Assembly (NCBI GenBank): GCA_026418075.1
Contig: JAOACA010000010.1
Coordinates: 1 to 35,780 of the forward strand
Direction of reading: 5' to 3'
DNA from: Candidatus Bipolaricaulota bacterium
GTDB lineage: Bacteria; Bipolaricaulota; Bipolaricaulia; Bipolaricaulales; Bipolaricaulaceae
DNA: 35,780 nt
Shown here: positions 24,187-32,376 of the stretch, piece after piece
Position numbering within the stretch: the stretch's first letter is position 1
How the letters are laid out: each line of letters begins with the position of its first letter
The notes under the pieces: generated by a model
What the model was told of the DNA's origin: nothing
What the model saw: the letters and a program-made list of their open reading frames with translations, nothing else
Database searches by the model: none
Program-made: the position numbers and the translations under genes

Positions 24187-25500
24187 TTAGGCATGGGGTT
24201 CTCCCGGCGGAGTATAGCCCGCCTTCCGCGCCCGGTCGAACGCGACCCCCACCCGGGCCAGGGCCCGCGCGAGGTCGAACGCCGCCCGAAGCTCCTCCGG
24301 GGAGAGCTTGGCCTTCACCGTGGGATCTTGCGCGGCGAGCTGGTCGAGGGGGCGCCCCTTGGCCCGCGCCTCCTCGGACAGCCGGGCCACGAGGGCGTGG
24401 GCCTCCCGCCGGGGGAGCCCGGCGCGCACGAGGGCGAGCAGCAGCCCCTCGGAGAAGGGGAGCCCAAGGGCCTCCCCGATCCGCGCGGCCATCCGCCCCT
24501 CGTCGACGACCAGCCCCTCAACGAGGGCCCGGACCCGGTCCAGCATGTAGTCCACCAGGGTGAACGCCTGGGGGAGGAGGATCCGCTCGACCGAGGAGTG
24601 GGACATGTCCCGCTCGTGCCAGAGGGCGTTGTCCTCGAGGGCTGGGCCGAGGGCGGACCGCACCACGCGGGCCAGCCCGCACAGGCGCTCGGCGAGGATC
24701 GGGTTCCGCTTGTGGGGCATCGCCGACGACCCGGCCGGCCGCCCCTCCCCCACCTCCCCCACCTCGGACCGGGACAGGTGCCGGACCTCGAGGGCGACCT
24801 TCTCCACAAGGGACGCGGCCGAGGCGAGGGCGAACAGGACCTCGGCGTGGCGGTCCCGGGAGATCACCTGGGTTGCCACCGTCGCCGGCCGGAGCCCCAA
24901 GGCGGCGAGGGCCCGCTCCTCGGCCTCGGGGGGGAAGTGGGCGTGGGTCCCCACCGCGCCGGAGAGCTTCCCCACCGCGATCCCGTCCCGGGCGCGGGCA
25001 AGCCGCTCCCGAACCCGACCAAGCTCGTCCCACCACCCGAGGGCCTTCAGGCCAAACGTCGTCGGCTCCGCCCACTGGCCGTGGGTTCGGCCGAGGAGCG
25101 GGGTCCCCCGGTACCGGTGGGCCAGCCGGGCCAGAGCGGCTGAAAGGCGTTCCGCCTTCTCCAAGACGAGGCCGAGGGCCTGGACGAGGGTCAGGGCAAG
25201 GGCGGTGTCCTTCACGTCGGACGAGGTGAGCCCGTAGTGGACCCACCGCCCGGACGGGCCGACGCTCTCCTCCAGGGCCCACAGGAACGCCACGAGGTCG
25301 TGGCCCGTCTCCCGCTCGAGCTCCTCGATCCGCCTCCGATCGAGCTTCGCCCGCGCCCGGACCTCCGCCGTGACCCCCTGGGGGACGTGCCCGAGCTCCT
25401 CCAGGGCCGCAAGGGCGGCGAGCTCGACCCGGAGCCAGGCCTCGTACTGAGCTTCCGGGGTCCAGAGGCCCTTCATCGGCTCGAGAGCGTAGCGGTCCAC
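24187..25500 (-). CDS. purB: Adenylosuccinate lyase
   Basis: A 437-residue fumarase-superfamily enzyme acting twice in purine synthesis, on SAICAR and on adenylosuccinate. It begins '[19 protein letters not shown]' (GTG start at 25500), matching the family's usual opening. It continues with '[14 protein letters not shown]' and '[20 protein letters not shown]', and the signature '[12 protein letters not shown]' on the flexible catalytic loop. The length is normal. There is no ribosome site; a TTGGCG/TATCCT promoter ends 6 bases before the GTG. It heads the purB-ileS-purA-rplM series. Confidence 0.96.
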   Translation of the reverse strand: MDRYALEPMKGLWTPEAQYEAWLRVELAALAALEELGHVPQGVTAEVRARAKLDRRRIEELERETGHDLVAFLWALEESVGPSGRWVHYGLTSSDVKDTALALTLVQALGLVLEKAERLSAALARLAHRYRGTPLLGRTHGQWAEPTTFGLKALGWWDELGRVRERLARARDGIAVGKLSGAVGTHAHFPPEAEERALAALGLRPATVATQVISRDRHAEVLFALASAASLVEKVALEVRHLSRSEVGEVGEGRPAGSSAMPHKRNPILAERLCGLARVVRSALGPALEDNALWHERDMSHSSVERILLPQAFTLVDYMLDRVRALVEGLVVDEGRMAARIGEALGLPFSEGLLLALVRAGLPRREAHALVARLSEEARAKGRPLDQLAAQDPTVKAKLSPEELRAAFDLARALARVGVAFDRARKAGYTPPGEPHA

Positions 25501-25506
25501 GGGGAG

Positions 25507-25535
25507 AGGATAGGGGAGATCGGGACCCGCGCCAA
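25507..25535 (-). promoter_or_regulatory. Promoter of purB, leaderless layout
   Basis: On the minus strand: TTGGCG (25535-25530), a 17-base spacer, and TATCCT (25512-25507). The GTG start follows after 6 bases, so transcription would begin at or next to the start codon. Confidence 0.65.
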
Positions 25536-25553
25536 GTGCGGCCGGGGCCCGGC

Positions 25554-25559
25554 TATAAT
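25554..25559 (+). promoter_or_regulatory. -10 box of the transketolase gene
   Basis: A perfect TATAAT, 18 bases before the GTG at 25578, with a GGGAGGGGG ribosome site between. No good -35 box lies at 16-18 bases. The region overlaps the divergent purB promoter. Confidence 0.55.
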
Positions 25560-25577
25560 CCCCGCCCGGGAGGGGGC

Positions 25578-27677
25578 GTGGAATTCACCGAGCGCGATCA
25601 CCAAGCGATCCAGACGCTGCGGTTCCTGGCGGTGGACATGGTGGAGGGGGCGCGGTCCGGGCACCCCGGGCTTCCGCTGGGGGCCGCGCCCATGGCGTGG
25701 GTCCTCTGGAGCCGGCACCTCCGGGTGAGTGCCCGAGACCCCTCCTGGCCGGACCGGGACCGGTTCGTCCTCTCCGCCGGCCACGGCTCGGCCCTCCTCT
25801 ACGCCCTCCTCCACCTGTGGGGCTTTCTTCCCCTCGACGAGCTCCGGGCGTTTCGCTCCCTGGGGAGCCGAACCCCGGGGCACCCCGAGGCCGGGCTCAC
25901 CCCGGGGGTCGAGGCGACCACCGGCCCGCTCGGCCAAGGGCTCGCCAATGCGGTGGGGATGGCAATCGCCGAGGCCCACCTTGCGGCACTCTTCAACCGC
26001 CCGGGGTTCCCGATCGTGGACCACTTCACCTACGTCCTGGCAAGCGACGGGGACCTCATGGAGGGGGTGGCAGCGGAGGCGGCGTCCCTCGCTGGCCACC
26101 TAAAACTGGGGAAGCTCATCGTCCTCTACGATCAAAACCGGGTGTCCCTCGCCGGGTCCACGGACCTCTCCTTCACCGAGGACGTCCCGGCCCGGTTCCG
26201 GGCCTACGGCTGGCACGTGGCCGAGGTCGCGGACGGAACCGACCTCTTCGCCATCGACGGGGCGATCCGGGCGGCGCAGGCGGAGCGGGAGCGGCCCTCC
26301 CTCCTCTGCATCCGGACGGTGATCGGGTACGGGGCGCCCACGAAGGCGGGGACCCACCACGCCCACGGCTCGCCGCTTGGGCCCGAGGAGGTCCGGGGGG
26401 CCAAGCGGGCCCTCGGCTGGCCCGAGGAGCCCCCGTTCCTCGTCCCCGAGGGAGTCCGGGCGTACGCGGCCGAGCTCCGCGCGCGGGGGGAAAGAGCAGA
26501 GGAACGCTGGCGCCGCCGGCTGGCCGAGTACGAGCGGGCACATCCGGAGCTCGCCCGGGAGTTCTCCCGCAGGATCCGGGGGGAGCTCCCGGCGGGCTGG
26601 GACGAGGGCCTCCCCGGCTTCCCCGCGGGCGGTAAGGTCTCGACCCGCAAGGCGTCCGAGGCCGTGCTCCGGGCCCTGGGGGAGAGGGTCCCCGAGCTCG
26701 TGGGGGGCTCGGCGGACCTCAACCCGTCCTGCCTCACCTGGCTTCCGGGGAAGGGGGACTTCGGCCCAGCGGCTCCTCCTGACCGCCAGGGCGAGGCAGG
26801 GGGCGGGTGGGGCTACGCGGGGAGGAACATCCACTTCGGGGTCCGGGAGCACGCGATGGGGGCGATCGCCGTGGGGCTCGCCCTCCACGGGGGAGTGCGG
26901 CCGTTTACGGGGACGTTCCTCGTCTTCTCCGACTACATGCGACCCCCGATCCGCCTTGCCGCCCTCACCCACCTCCCGGCCGTGTTCGTCTTCACCCACG
27001 ACTCGGTCGCGGTGGGGGAGGACGGTCCGACCCACCAGCCCGTGGAGCAGCTCATGAACCTCCGCTGCGTCCCAAACCTCGTGGTGATCCGGCCCTCCGA
27101 CGCCGAAGAGGTGCGGGAGGCGTGGCGCGTGGCCCTCCAGCGGAAGGATGGCCCGACGGCGTTGATCCTCACCCGCCAGGACGTGCCGGTCCTCGACCGG
27201 GCCCAGCTCGCCCCCGCTGCAGGCCTCCACCGCGGAGCGTACGTCCTCTGGCAAGCGAGGGAGGGGATCCCGGGCGTGATCCTCCTCGCCACAGGGTCGG
27301 AGGTGGCCCTCGCCCTCGAGGCGGGACGGGCGCTTGCTCAGGAGGGGACGAACGCCCGGGTGGTGGCCGTCCCGAGCTGGGAGCTCTTCCTCGCTCAGCC
27401 GGAGGGGTACCGGGAGGAGGTCCTACCCCGGGGGGTGCGGGCCCGGGTGGCGGTGGAGGCGGGGTGCCCCGTGGGCTGGGAGCGGTTCGTGGGCCTGGAC
27501 GGAGAGGTCGTGGGGGTTTCCCGGTTTGGGGCGAGCGCCCCGGGGCCGGTGGTGCTCCGGGAGCTTGGGATCACCCCGGACGCGGTGGTCGCCGCGGCCC
27601 GGCGGGTCCTGGCCCGAGTTGCCGCCGCGGGAGGGCAGGACTACCATGGGCGGGCCGGGCCCGTAGCTCAGGGGTAG
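25578..27677 (+). CDS. tkt: Transketolase, ending inside a tRNA gene
   Basis: A 699-residue thiamine-diphosphate enzyme of the non-oxidative pentose phosphate pathway. The N-terminal PP domain has '[20 protein letters not shown]', '[17 protein letters not shown]', and the ThDP motif '[18 protein letters not shown]' to 'YDQNRVS'. The Pyr domain has 'GGSADLNPS', '[20 protein letters not shown]', and '[17 protein letters not shown]'. A third, C-terminal domain follows. The GTG at 25578 is chosen for its ribosome site and for the TATAAT upstream; the frame's extension upstream would contain that box. The last six residues (GPVAQG) and the TAG stop are encoded by the first 21 bases of the next tRNA gene. 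This gives a non-conserved tail of about 15-20 residues past the usual family end. Confidence 0.95.
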   Translation: MEFTERDHQAIQTLRFLAVDMVEGARSGHPGLPLGAAPMAWVLWSRHLRVSARDPSWPDRDRFVLSAGHGSALLYALLHLWGFLPLDELRAFRSLGSRTPGHPEAGLTPGVEATTGPLGQGLANAVGMAIAEAHLAALFNRPGFPIVDHFTYVLASDGDLMEGVAAEAASLAGHLKLGKLIVLYDQNRVSLAGSTDLSFTEDVPARFRAYGWHVAEVADGTDLFAIDGAIRAAQAERERPSLLCIRTVIGYGAPTKAGTHHAHGSPLGPEEVRGAKRALGWPEEPPFLVPEGVRAYAAELRARGERAEERWRRRLAEYERAHPELAREFSRRIRGELPAGWDEGLPGFPAGGKVSTRKASEAVLRALGERVPELVGGSADLNPSCLTWLPGKGDFGPAAPPDRQGEAGGGWGYAGRNIHFGVREHAMGAIAVGLALHGGVRPFTGTFLVFSDYMRPPIRLAALTHLPAVFVFTHDSVAVGEDGPTHQPVEQLMNLRCVPNLVVIRPSDAEEVREAWRVALQRKDGPTALILTRQDVPVLDRAQLAPAAGLHRGAYVLWQAREGIPGVILLATGSEVALALEAGRALAQEGTNARVVAVPSWELFLAQPEGYREEVLPRGVRARVAVEAGCPVGWERFVGLDGEVVGVSRFGASAPGPVVLRELGITPDAVVAAARRVLARVAAAGGQDYHGRAGPVAQG

Positions 27678-27728
27678 AGCAGCCGGCTCATAACCGGTGG
27701 GTCGCAGGTTCAAACCCTGCCGGGCCCA
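27657..27728 (+). tRNA. tRNA with CAT anticodon (tRNA-Ile2 type or elongator tRNA-Met)
   Basis: A 72-base class I tRNA. The acceptor stem is GGGCCCG (27657-27663) with CGGGCCC (27721-27727), and the discriminator is A. The anticodon stem GCCGG/CCGGT encloses CTCATAA, giving CAT at 27689-27691. The T arm is GCAGG-TTCAAAC-CCTGC. G1-C72 pairing and the lack of a GGG/CCC anticodon stem rule out initiator Met. C4-G69 and C5-G68 plus 'GGCTCATAACCG' resemble tRNA-Ile2, whose C34 is changed to lysidine by TilS, but elongator Met remains possible. CCA is not encoded. The first 21 bases overlap the 3' end of tkt. Confidence 0.94.
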
Positions 27729-27734
27729 AAGAGG

Positions 27735-28250
27735 ATGCGCAAGATCTACGTCAACGTCCACGGCACCGCCCGCGGGAACCCCGGGGAGGCGGCGATCGGG
27801 ATCCTCGTCACCGACGAGAAGGGCGAGCCCCTGAGCCAGGTCGGCCGCCTCATCGGCCGGGCCACGGCCGAGGTTGCGGAGTACAAGGCGCTCCTCGAGG
27901 GGATCCGCCTCGCCGTGGACCTCGCCCCCGAGGAAGCCGTGTTCCTCACCGATCACCCCCTCGTCGCCAACCAGATCAACGGCTTTTCCGCCCCCCGGGA
28001 ACCCCACCTCCTCCACCTCAACCGCTGCGCGCTTGAGCTCCTCGCCCAGCTCCCCCGGTGGCGGGTGAGCCTCGTGGAGCCGGAGGTCAACCACCCCGCC
28101 TGCCGGCTTGCTGACGGCGCATTCCGGGAACGGACCCGTCTGGAGCGGGAGCGGGCCGAGCTCCTCCGGGAGCTCGACCACCTCCTCGCCGCGCTCCCCT
28201 TGGACGACCTCCGCCGCGTGGTGTCCCACGTCCGGTCCCTCCGGCCGTGA
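27735..28250 (+). CDS. RNase HI-like protein with substituted catalytic residues
   Basis: A 171-residue RNase H fold. 'IYVNVHGTARGNPGEAAIGI' matches the family's 'D-G-A-x-R-G-N-P-G' opening, but the first catalytic Asp is His9. Glu49 ('AEYKALLEGI') and Asp73 ('FLTDHPLVANQ') are kept. The final Asp of 'N..AD.LA' is Cys123 ('NHPACRLA'). With two of four carboxylates gone, normal two-metal RNA-DNA hydrolysis is unlikely. The protein may only bind nucleic acid, or act differently. The C-terminal 40 residues are a charged helical extension. It starts 6 bases after the tRNA, with GAGG directly against the ATG. Its stop overlaps dtd (GTGA), suggesting coupling. Confidence 0.85.
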   Translation: MRKIYVNVHGTARGNPGEAAIGILVTDEKGEPLSQVGRLIGRATAEVAEYKALLEGIRLAVDLAPEEAVFLTDHPLVANQINGFSAPREPHLLHLNRCALELLAQLPRWRVSLVEPEVNHPACRLADGAFRERTRLERERAELLRELDHLLAALPLDDLRRVVSHVRSLRP

Positions 28251-28705
28251 GGATCGTCCTCCAGCGCGTCCGGGAGGCGGCGGTGCGGATCGAGGGCCGC
28301 GAGGTGGCCCGGATCGGCCCCGGGTTCCTCCTCCTCGTGGGGATCGGCCGGGACGACACCCCCGACGAGCTCCGGTTCTGGGCCCGGAAGGTGCCCGAGC
28401 TCCGGGTGTTCCCCGACGGGGAGGGGCGGATGAACCGGACGCTGCGGGACGTGGGGGGGGAGGTGCTGTGCGTGTCCCAGTTCACCCTGTACGGGGACGC
28501 GACCCGGGGCCGCCGGCCGGACTTCACCGGCGCCGCACCGGGGGAGAGGGCCGCGGCCCTCTACACGGAGTTCCTCGACCTCCTGCGGGCCCAAGGGGTT
28601 CCGGTCCAGAGTGGGGTGTTTGGGGCCAAGATGGAGGTCTCCCTCGTGAACGACGGGCCGGTGACCTTGATCTTGGAGCGGCCGCCGGCACAATTGGGGG
28701 CCTAA
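28247..28705 (+). CDS. dtd: D-aminoacyl-tRNA deacylase
   Basis: A 152-residue DTD, which removes D-amino acids (and glycine) wrongly attached to tRNA. 'MRIVLQRVREAAVRIEG' is the standard opening. 'SQFTLYGDATRGRRPDF' holds the conserved SQFTLxG active-site strand. 'VSLVNDGPVTLILE' is the Gly-Pro loop (usually N-x-G-P-V-T) giving chiral selectivity. The GTG start overlaps the stop of the previous gene. rpmF follows 9 bases later. Confidence 0.96.
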   Translation: MRIVLQRVREAAVRIEGREVARIGPGFLLLVGIGRDDTPDELRFWARKVPELRVFPDGEGRMNRTLRDVGGEVLCVSQFTLYGDATRGRRPDFTGAAPGERAAALYTEFLDLLRAQGVPVQSGVFGAKMEVSLVNDGPVTLILERPPAQLGA

Positions 28706-28714
28706 GGAGGGTTC

Positions 28715-28906
28715 ATGGCTGCAGTCCCAAAGTCACGGAAATCCCATCGCGAGGTCCGGCTCCGCCGCACCCACTGGCGGGCCCACGTCGCCCCGGCCAC
28801 GACCTGCCCCCAGTGCCACGAGTTCCGCCTCCCCCACCGGGTGTGCCCGTCCTGCGGGTACTACAACGGGATGGCCGTGGTCGAGATCGGGGAGAAGAAG
28901 AAGTAG
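28715..28906 (+). CDS. rpmF: 50S ribosomal protein L32, zinc form
   Basis: A 63-residue L32. 'MAAVPKSRKSHREVRLRR' opens it. A zinc ribbon has CPQC (about residues 30-33) and CPSC (43-46), followed by 'GYYNGMAVVEI'. AAGGAGGG precedes the ATG. Other L32 genes often neighbour plsX, which here lies 24 kb away. The stop abuts the stop of the convergent MFS gene (TAGCTAG). Confidence 0.97.
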   Translation: MAAVPKSRKSHREVRLRRTHWRAHVAPATTCPQCHEFRLPHRVCPSCGYYNGMAVVEIGEKKK

Positions 28907-30178
28907 CTAGGGGACCGGCCGCCCCTCCACCAGGAGGATCGGGAGCGTCACCACCATCAGCATCGCCCCGAGGAGGAACGCGGCGGGGAACCCGATGAAG
29001 TCGGCCACGAACCCGCCCGCCAGGGCCCCCAGCACGTTCCCCAGCCCCGCCACCGCGTTGTAGATCCCCAGGCCCTGGCCCTGGAGCCCTGGGGGTGAAA
29101 GGCGGGACACGATCGCCGTCACCGAGAGCTGGAAGAACGCCCACGTCGCCCCGGCGAGGGCCCACAGGGCGGGGAGGAGCCACCGGGCGACCAGGGGGGT
29201 GGTCAGGGCGAACCCCACGAACATCCCGGTTCGGCCCAGAAGGGCCAGGGCCGCCGCCGGCCGGTGCCCCCACCGCCCCACCGCCCGCCGCGCCCAGCCA
29301 AACGCAACCACGCTCACCCCGTGGTGGGCCACGTAGAGGGCGAACACGAGCTCGCTCGGCCAGCGGAGCTTCTCCCGGACGAACACCGGGAACGGGGCGA
29401 ACACCATCGAGAACCCGACGAACGCGAGGAACGCGGCGTAGTAGACGAGGACGAGGTCCGGTCCAAACGCGGTCCGCCCCTGGAGGAACCGAACGAGGTT
29501 CGCCGGCCGCAGGGCGTCGTGGAGCTCGGCTGGCCCGTAGCGGAACCGCTCGTAGAGGAAGTTCCCCACCGCGAGGGCCAGGTCGCGCAACGACTTGGTC
29601 TCGATCCGCACCCCCGGGTCCCGGACCGTCCGCGCGGCCACCGCCATCCCCCCCAGGGCGAGGGCCCCCACGACGAGGCCTAAGGACCGGAGCCCCCACC
29701 CCTCCCCCAGCCACCGCACAAGGCCCGCCGTCCACCCCGCCCCGAGGGCCAGCCCCACCGTCCACCCCACCCCGCAGTACACGTTGAACCGGGCGATCTC
29801 CTCCTCCCACCGCTCTTTGGGGAACCCAGCGAGGAGGAGGAGAATGGACACCGACGACCCCGCCATCCAGCTCAAGGCGACCCCGGCGTTCACGAGGTAC
29901 AGCTCCCGGGTCCGGGTGATGAGGGGGAGGACGAGGTAGGCGACCCCGACCCCGAAGAAGCTCAGGGCGACGAAGGCCCGCCGCCGGGGGGTGGCATCGA
30001 GGACCCTCCCCCAGAGGAGGCTCGCCCCCACGTTGACCACGCTCCCCACCGCGGCGAGGGTCCCCACGCTCCCCGCCTTGGCCCCGAGGTGGTAGGCGTA
30101 CAAGGGGAGGAGGGCCGAGGCCGCGCCCATCGCCGCGTTGCCCAGAACGTACGCCCAGTACCAGCGCGGCGCCCTCAT
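28907..30178 (-). CDS. Major facilitator superfamily transporter
   Basis: A 423-residue inner-membrane protein with about 12 membrane helices. The first half has 'LLPLYAYHLGAKAGSVGTLAAVGSVVNVGASLLWGRVLDATPRRR' split over the helix 2-3 loop, an MFS motif A variant (G-R-x-x-D-x-x-x-R-R). The second half has 'VAHHGVSVVAFGWARRAVGRWG' and 'GLGIYNAVAGLGNVLGALAGG'. The substrate cannot be told. The ATG at 30178 overlaps the stop of the TIM-barrel gene (ATGA), so it is the last gene of a coupled series after the SDR and TIM-barrel genes. A sugar- or polyol-type substrate would suit the neighbours, by context only. Confidence 0.9.
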   Translation of the reverse strand: MRAPRWYWAYVLGNAAMGAASALLPLYAYHLGAKAGSVGTLAAVGSVVNVGASLLWGRVLDATPRRRAFVALSFFGVGVAYLVLPLITRTRELYLVNAGVALSWMAGSSVSILLLLAGFPKERWEEEIARFNVYCGVGWTVGLALGAGWTAGLVRWLGEGWGLRSLGLVVGALALGGMAVAARTVRDPGVRIETKSLRDLALAVGNFLYERFRYGPAELHDALRPANLVRFLQGRTAFGPDLVLVYYAAFLAFVGFSMVFAPFPVFVREKLRWPSELVFALYVAHHGVSVVAFGWARRAVGRWGHRPAAALALLGRTGMFVGFALTTPLVARWLLPALWALAGATWAFFQLSVTAIVSRLSPPGLQGQGLGIYNAVAGLGNVLGALAGGFVADFIGFPAAFLLGAMLMVVTLPILLVEGRPVP

Positions 30179-30975
30179 GCCCGCTCCAGAAGGGCCACGG
30201 ACCGGCGAAGGGCCTCCGGGTCCGGGATCTCCAGGATCACCGGCCCCGCGTAGCCCGCCTCCTCCAGCGCAGAAACCACCCCCCGCCAGTCGAGCGTCCC
30301 CTCCCCCAGCCCCAGGTGGTCGTCCCCCGAACCGCGGTTGTCGTGGAGGTGGAGGTGGACGAGGCGGTCCCCGAGGGCCCGGACGTACGCCGCGACGTCC
30401 CCCCCCACGGTGTGGAGGTGCCCGACGTCGAGGCACGCCCCAAGGCCCGGGAAGCGCTCCAGAAACCCGCGGTGGTCGTCGGGGGTGTACACCATCTCCC
30501 AGGCCCGGCCCCGCTGCTTGTTCTCCAGGGCCACGGGGAGGTCGCCCGCCCGGCGGAGGATCAGCTCCAATGCCCACGTAAACCGCCGCAGGGCGAGCTC
30601 CCGGGCCCCATCGAGCTGGAGGTAGTCGGGGTCCACGCCCCCGGGGTGGACGATCAGCCGCTCCGCCCCGAGGTCCCGGGCGAGGTCCACCGCCCCCAGG
30701 ACCTCCCCCAGGGCCGCCGCGGCCAACGCGGGGTAGGGCGAGGACAGGTTGATCCCGTAGATCGGGGCGTGGACCGTGGCCCGGAGGCCCCGCCCCTCAA
30801 GGAGCTCCCGGAGCCGGCGCCGCCCGGCCCCGTCCAGGTCGGGGGGATAGACCGCCCCGGGATCGGCCCGCAGCTCAACCCAGCCCAGGCCGAGCTCCCC
30901 GGCCAGGGAGATCCACCGCCCGGGGCCCATCCCCGGCCAGAGGAAGGTGGAAAGCCCCATCCGGCGGCGGTCCAT
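30175..30975 (-). CDS. Sugar phosphate isomerase/epimerase-type TIM-barrel protein
   Basis: A 266-residue member of the xylose isomerase-like/AP endonuclease 2 superfamily. Metal-site candidates are spaced as in the family: 'VHAPIYGINLSS', 'LIVHPGGVDP', 'VALENKQRG' (Glu), 'ACLDVGHLHTV' (Asp and His), 'VHLHLHDNRGSGDDHLGLGEGTLDW', and 'GPVILEIPD' (Glu). It is therefore probably an active divalent-metal isomerase or epimerase, or a metal-dependent nuclease, rather than a dead copy. The ATG at 30975 overlaps the SDR stop (ATGA), and its own stop overlaps the MFS start. Confidence 0.9.
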   Translation of the reverse strand: MDRRRMGLSTFLWPGMGPGRWISLAGELGLGWVELRADPGAVYPPDLDGAGRRRLRELLEGRGLRATVHAPIYGINLSSPYPALAAAALGEVLGAVDLARDLGAERLIVHPGGVDPDYLQLDGARELALRRFTWALELILRRAGDLPVALENKQRGRAWEMVYTPDDHRGFLERFPGLGACLDVGHLHTVGGDVAAYVRALGDRLVHLHLHDNRGSGDDHLGLGEGTLDWRGVVSALEEAGYAGPVILEIPDPEALRRSVALLERA

Positions 30976-31712
30976 CAGTCCATCCGCAGGCCGCCGTTCA
31001 CGGACACCGTCTCCCCCGTGATGTACCCCGCCTCCTCCGAGCACAGGAACGCGACCACGGACGCCACCTCCTCGGGGCTCGCCACCCGGCCCAGGGGGAT
31101 CTGGGCCCGGATCTCCTCCCCCCGGGTCTCGAGGGCCTCCCGGTTGATGTCGGTGGCCACAAACCCCGGGCAGACCGCGTTCACCGTGATCCCGTACGGG
31201 GCGAGGGCGAGGGCGAGGGACTTCGTGAGCCCCAGGAGCCCCGCCTTGGCCGAAGCGTAGTGGACCCCGTGGGCTGCCCCGGTGAGGGCCCGCAGGGACG
31301 AGACGTTCACGATCCGCCCGTAGCCCGCCTCCCGCATGTAGGGGACCGCGTGCCGGGCGCAGACGAACGCCGCGGTGAGCCCCACCCGGAGCATCCGCTC
31401 CCAGTCCTCCAGCGACAGCTCCTCCCAGGGGAGGCGCTGGACGTAGCCCGCGTTGTTCACGAGGATGTGGAGGGCGCCCAGGGCTTCCGCGGCCTTGTGG
31501 ACGAGGTCCCGGGCCTGGTCGGGGTCGGCGAGGTCGGCCTGGAGGAGGACCGCCCGGGCCCCCAGGCGCTGGATCGCCGCCGCCACCTCTTCGGCCGCCG
31601 TCCGCTGGGTCCGGTAGCTTAAGGCCACGTCGTGGCCCTGGGCGGCGAGCCGGACCGCGGCCGCCGCGCCGATCCCCCGGGACCCCCCTGTGACGAGCGC
31701 GCACCGCTTCAT
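30975..31712 (-). CDS. Short-chain dehydrogenase/reductase, FabG-like
   Basis: A 245-residue Rossmann-fold oxidoreductase. 'LVTGGSRGIGAAAA' is the TGxxxGIG cofactor loop. 'NNAG' follows 'LHILV'. The catalytic set is Asn, Ser ('VNVSSLRALTG') and 'YASAKAG' (Tyr-x3-Lys). 'CPGFVATDI' and 'YITGETVSVNGGLRMD' end it. The Arg-x-x after the second strand suits NADP(H). It looks like 3-oxoacyl-ACP reductase, but the setting with a sugar isomerase and an MFS transporter suits a polyol or sugar dehydrogenase equally. It starts 2 bases after the upp stop. Confidence 0.93.
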   Translation of the reverse strand: MKRCALVTGGSRGIGAAAAVRLAAQGHDVALSYRTQRTAAEEVAAAIQRLGARAVLLQADLADPDQARDLVHKAAEALGALHILVNNAGYVQRLPWEELSLEDWERMLRVGLTAAFVCARHAVPYMREAGYGRIVNVSSLRALTGAAHGVHYASAKAGLLGLTKSLALALAPYGITVNAVCPGFVATDINREALETRGEEIRAQIPLGRVASPEEVASVVAFLCSEEAGYITGETVSVNGGLRMD

Positions 31713-31714
31713 GC

Positions 31715-32335
31715 TCAGGTCCCAAACAGCCGGTCCCCGGCGTCCCCGAGGCCGGGGCGGATGTAGCCGTGGGAATCGAGCTCCCGGTCCAGGGCCGCGG
31801 CGTAGACCGGGACGTCGGGGTGGGCCTCCTGGAGGACCTTGAGCCCCTCCGGGGCCGCAACCAGGCACAGGAACCGGACGTCCTGGGCCCCCCTGGCCTT
31901 CACGATCCCCACCGCGTGGGCGGCCGAGCCCCCCGTGGCGAGCATCGGGTCCACCACGATGACGAGGGCGTCCCCAAGGTTCCCGGGGAGCTTGGCGTAG
32001 TACTCCACGGGCTTGAGGGTCTTCGGGTCCCGGTAGATCCCGATGTGCCCGATCCGGGCGCTCGGGATGAGGGACAGGACCCCATCGAGCATCACGATCC
32101 CCGCCCGGAGGATCGGGACGAGGACCACGGGCCGGGCGAGCTCAACCCCCACCGTGGGCTCCAAGGGGGACTCCACCGCCACCTCGCGGACGGGGAAGTC
32201 GCGGGTGATCTCGTAGACCATGAGGGCGGTGAGCTCCTCGAGGATCTGGCGGAATTGCAGCCGATCCGTCCGCCGGTCCCGGAGGCGGGTGAGCTTGGCC
32301 TGGATCAGGGGGTGGTTCACGAGCACGAACGCCAT
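31715..32335 (-). CDS. upp: Uracil phosphoribosyltransferase
   Basis: A 206-residue enzyme salvaging uracil to UMP with PRPP. It begins 'MAFVLVNHPLIQAKLTRLRD' and contains 'PILRAGIVMLDGVLSLIPSARIGHIG'-type core strands, the PRPP loop 'VVDPMLATGGSA', and the C-terminal uracil site 'DSHGYIRPGLGDAGDRLFGT'. The length matches the family. The ATG at 32335 is set by the conserved opening. The SDR gene follows after 2 bases, so salvage and the SDR/isomerase/MFS genes share a transcript. Confidence 0.96.
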   Translation of the reverse strand: MAFVLVNHPLIQAKLTRLRDRRTDRLQFRQILEELTALMVYEITRDFPVREVAVESPLEPTVGVELARPVVLVPILRAGIVMLDGVLSLIPSARIGHIGIYRDPKTLKPVEYYAKLPGNLGDALVIVVDPMLATGGSAAHAVGIVKARGAQDVRFLCLVAAPEGLKVLQEAHPDVPVYAAALDRELDSHGYIRPGLGDAGDRLFGT

Positions 32336-32345
32336 CGTGGCGCCT

Positions 32346-32373
32346 AGGGTAGCTCCTCGGCCGGAGGGCGCAA
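32346..32373 (-). promoter_or_regulatory. Possible weak promoter of upp
   Basis: On the minus strand: TTGCGC (32373-32368), a 16-base spacer, and TACCCT (32351-32346), 10 bases before the upp ATG. No ribosome site lies between them. Read-through from the upstream gene is equally possible. Confidence 0.35.
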
Positions 32374-32376
32374 CCC

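Noticed and set aside
27600-27677. A frameshift in the tkt C-terminus explaining its run into the tRNA
   Set aside because: The frame stays coherent to '[15 protein letters not shown]', which matches the family's usual end. The extra tail can be explained by loss of a stop alone. A sequencing error cannot be excluded without reads.
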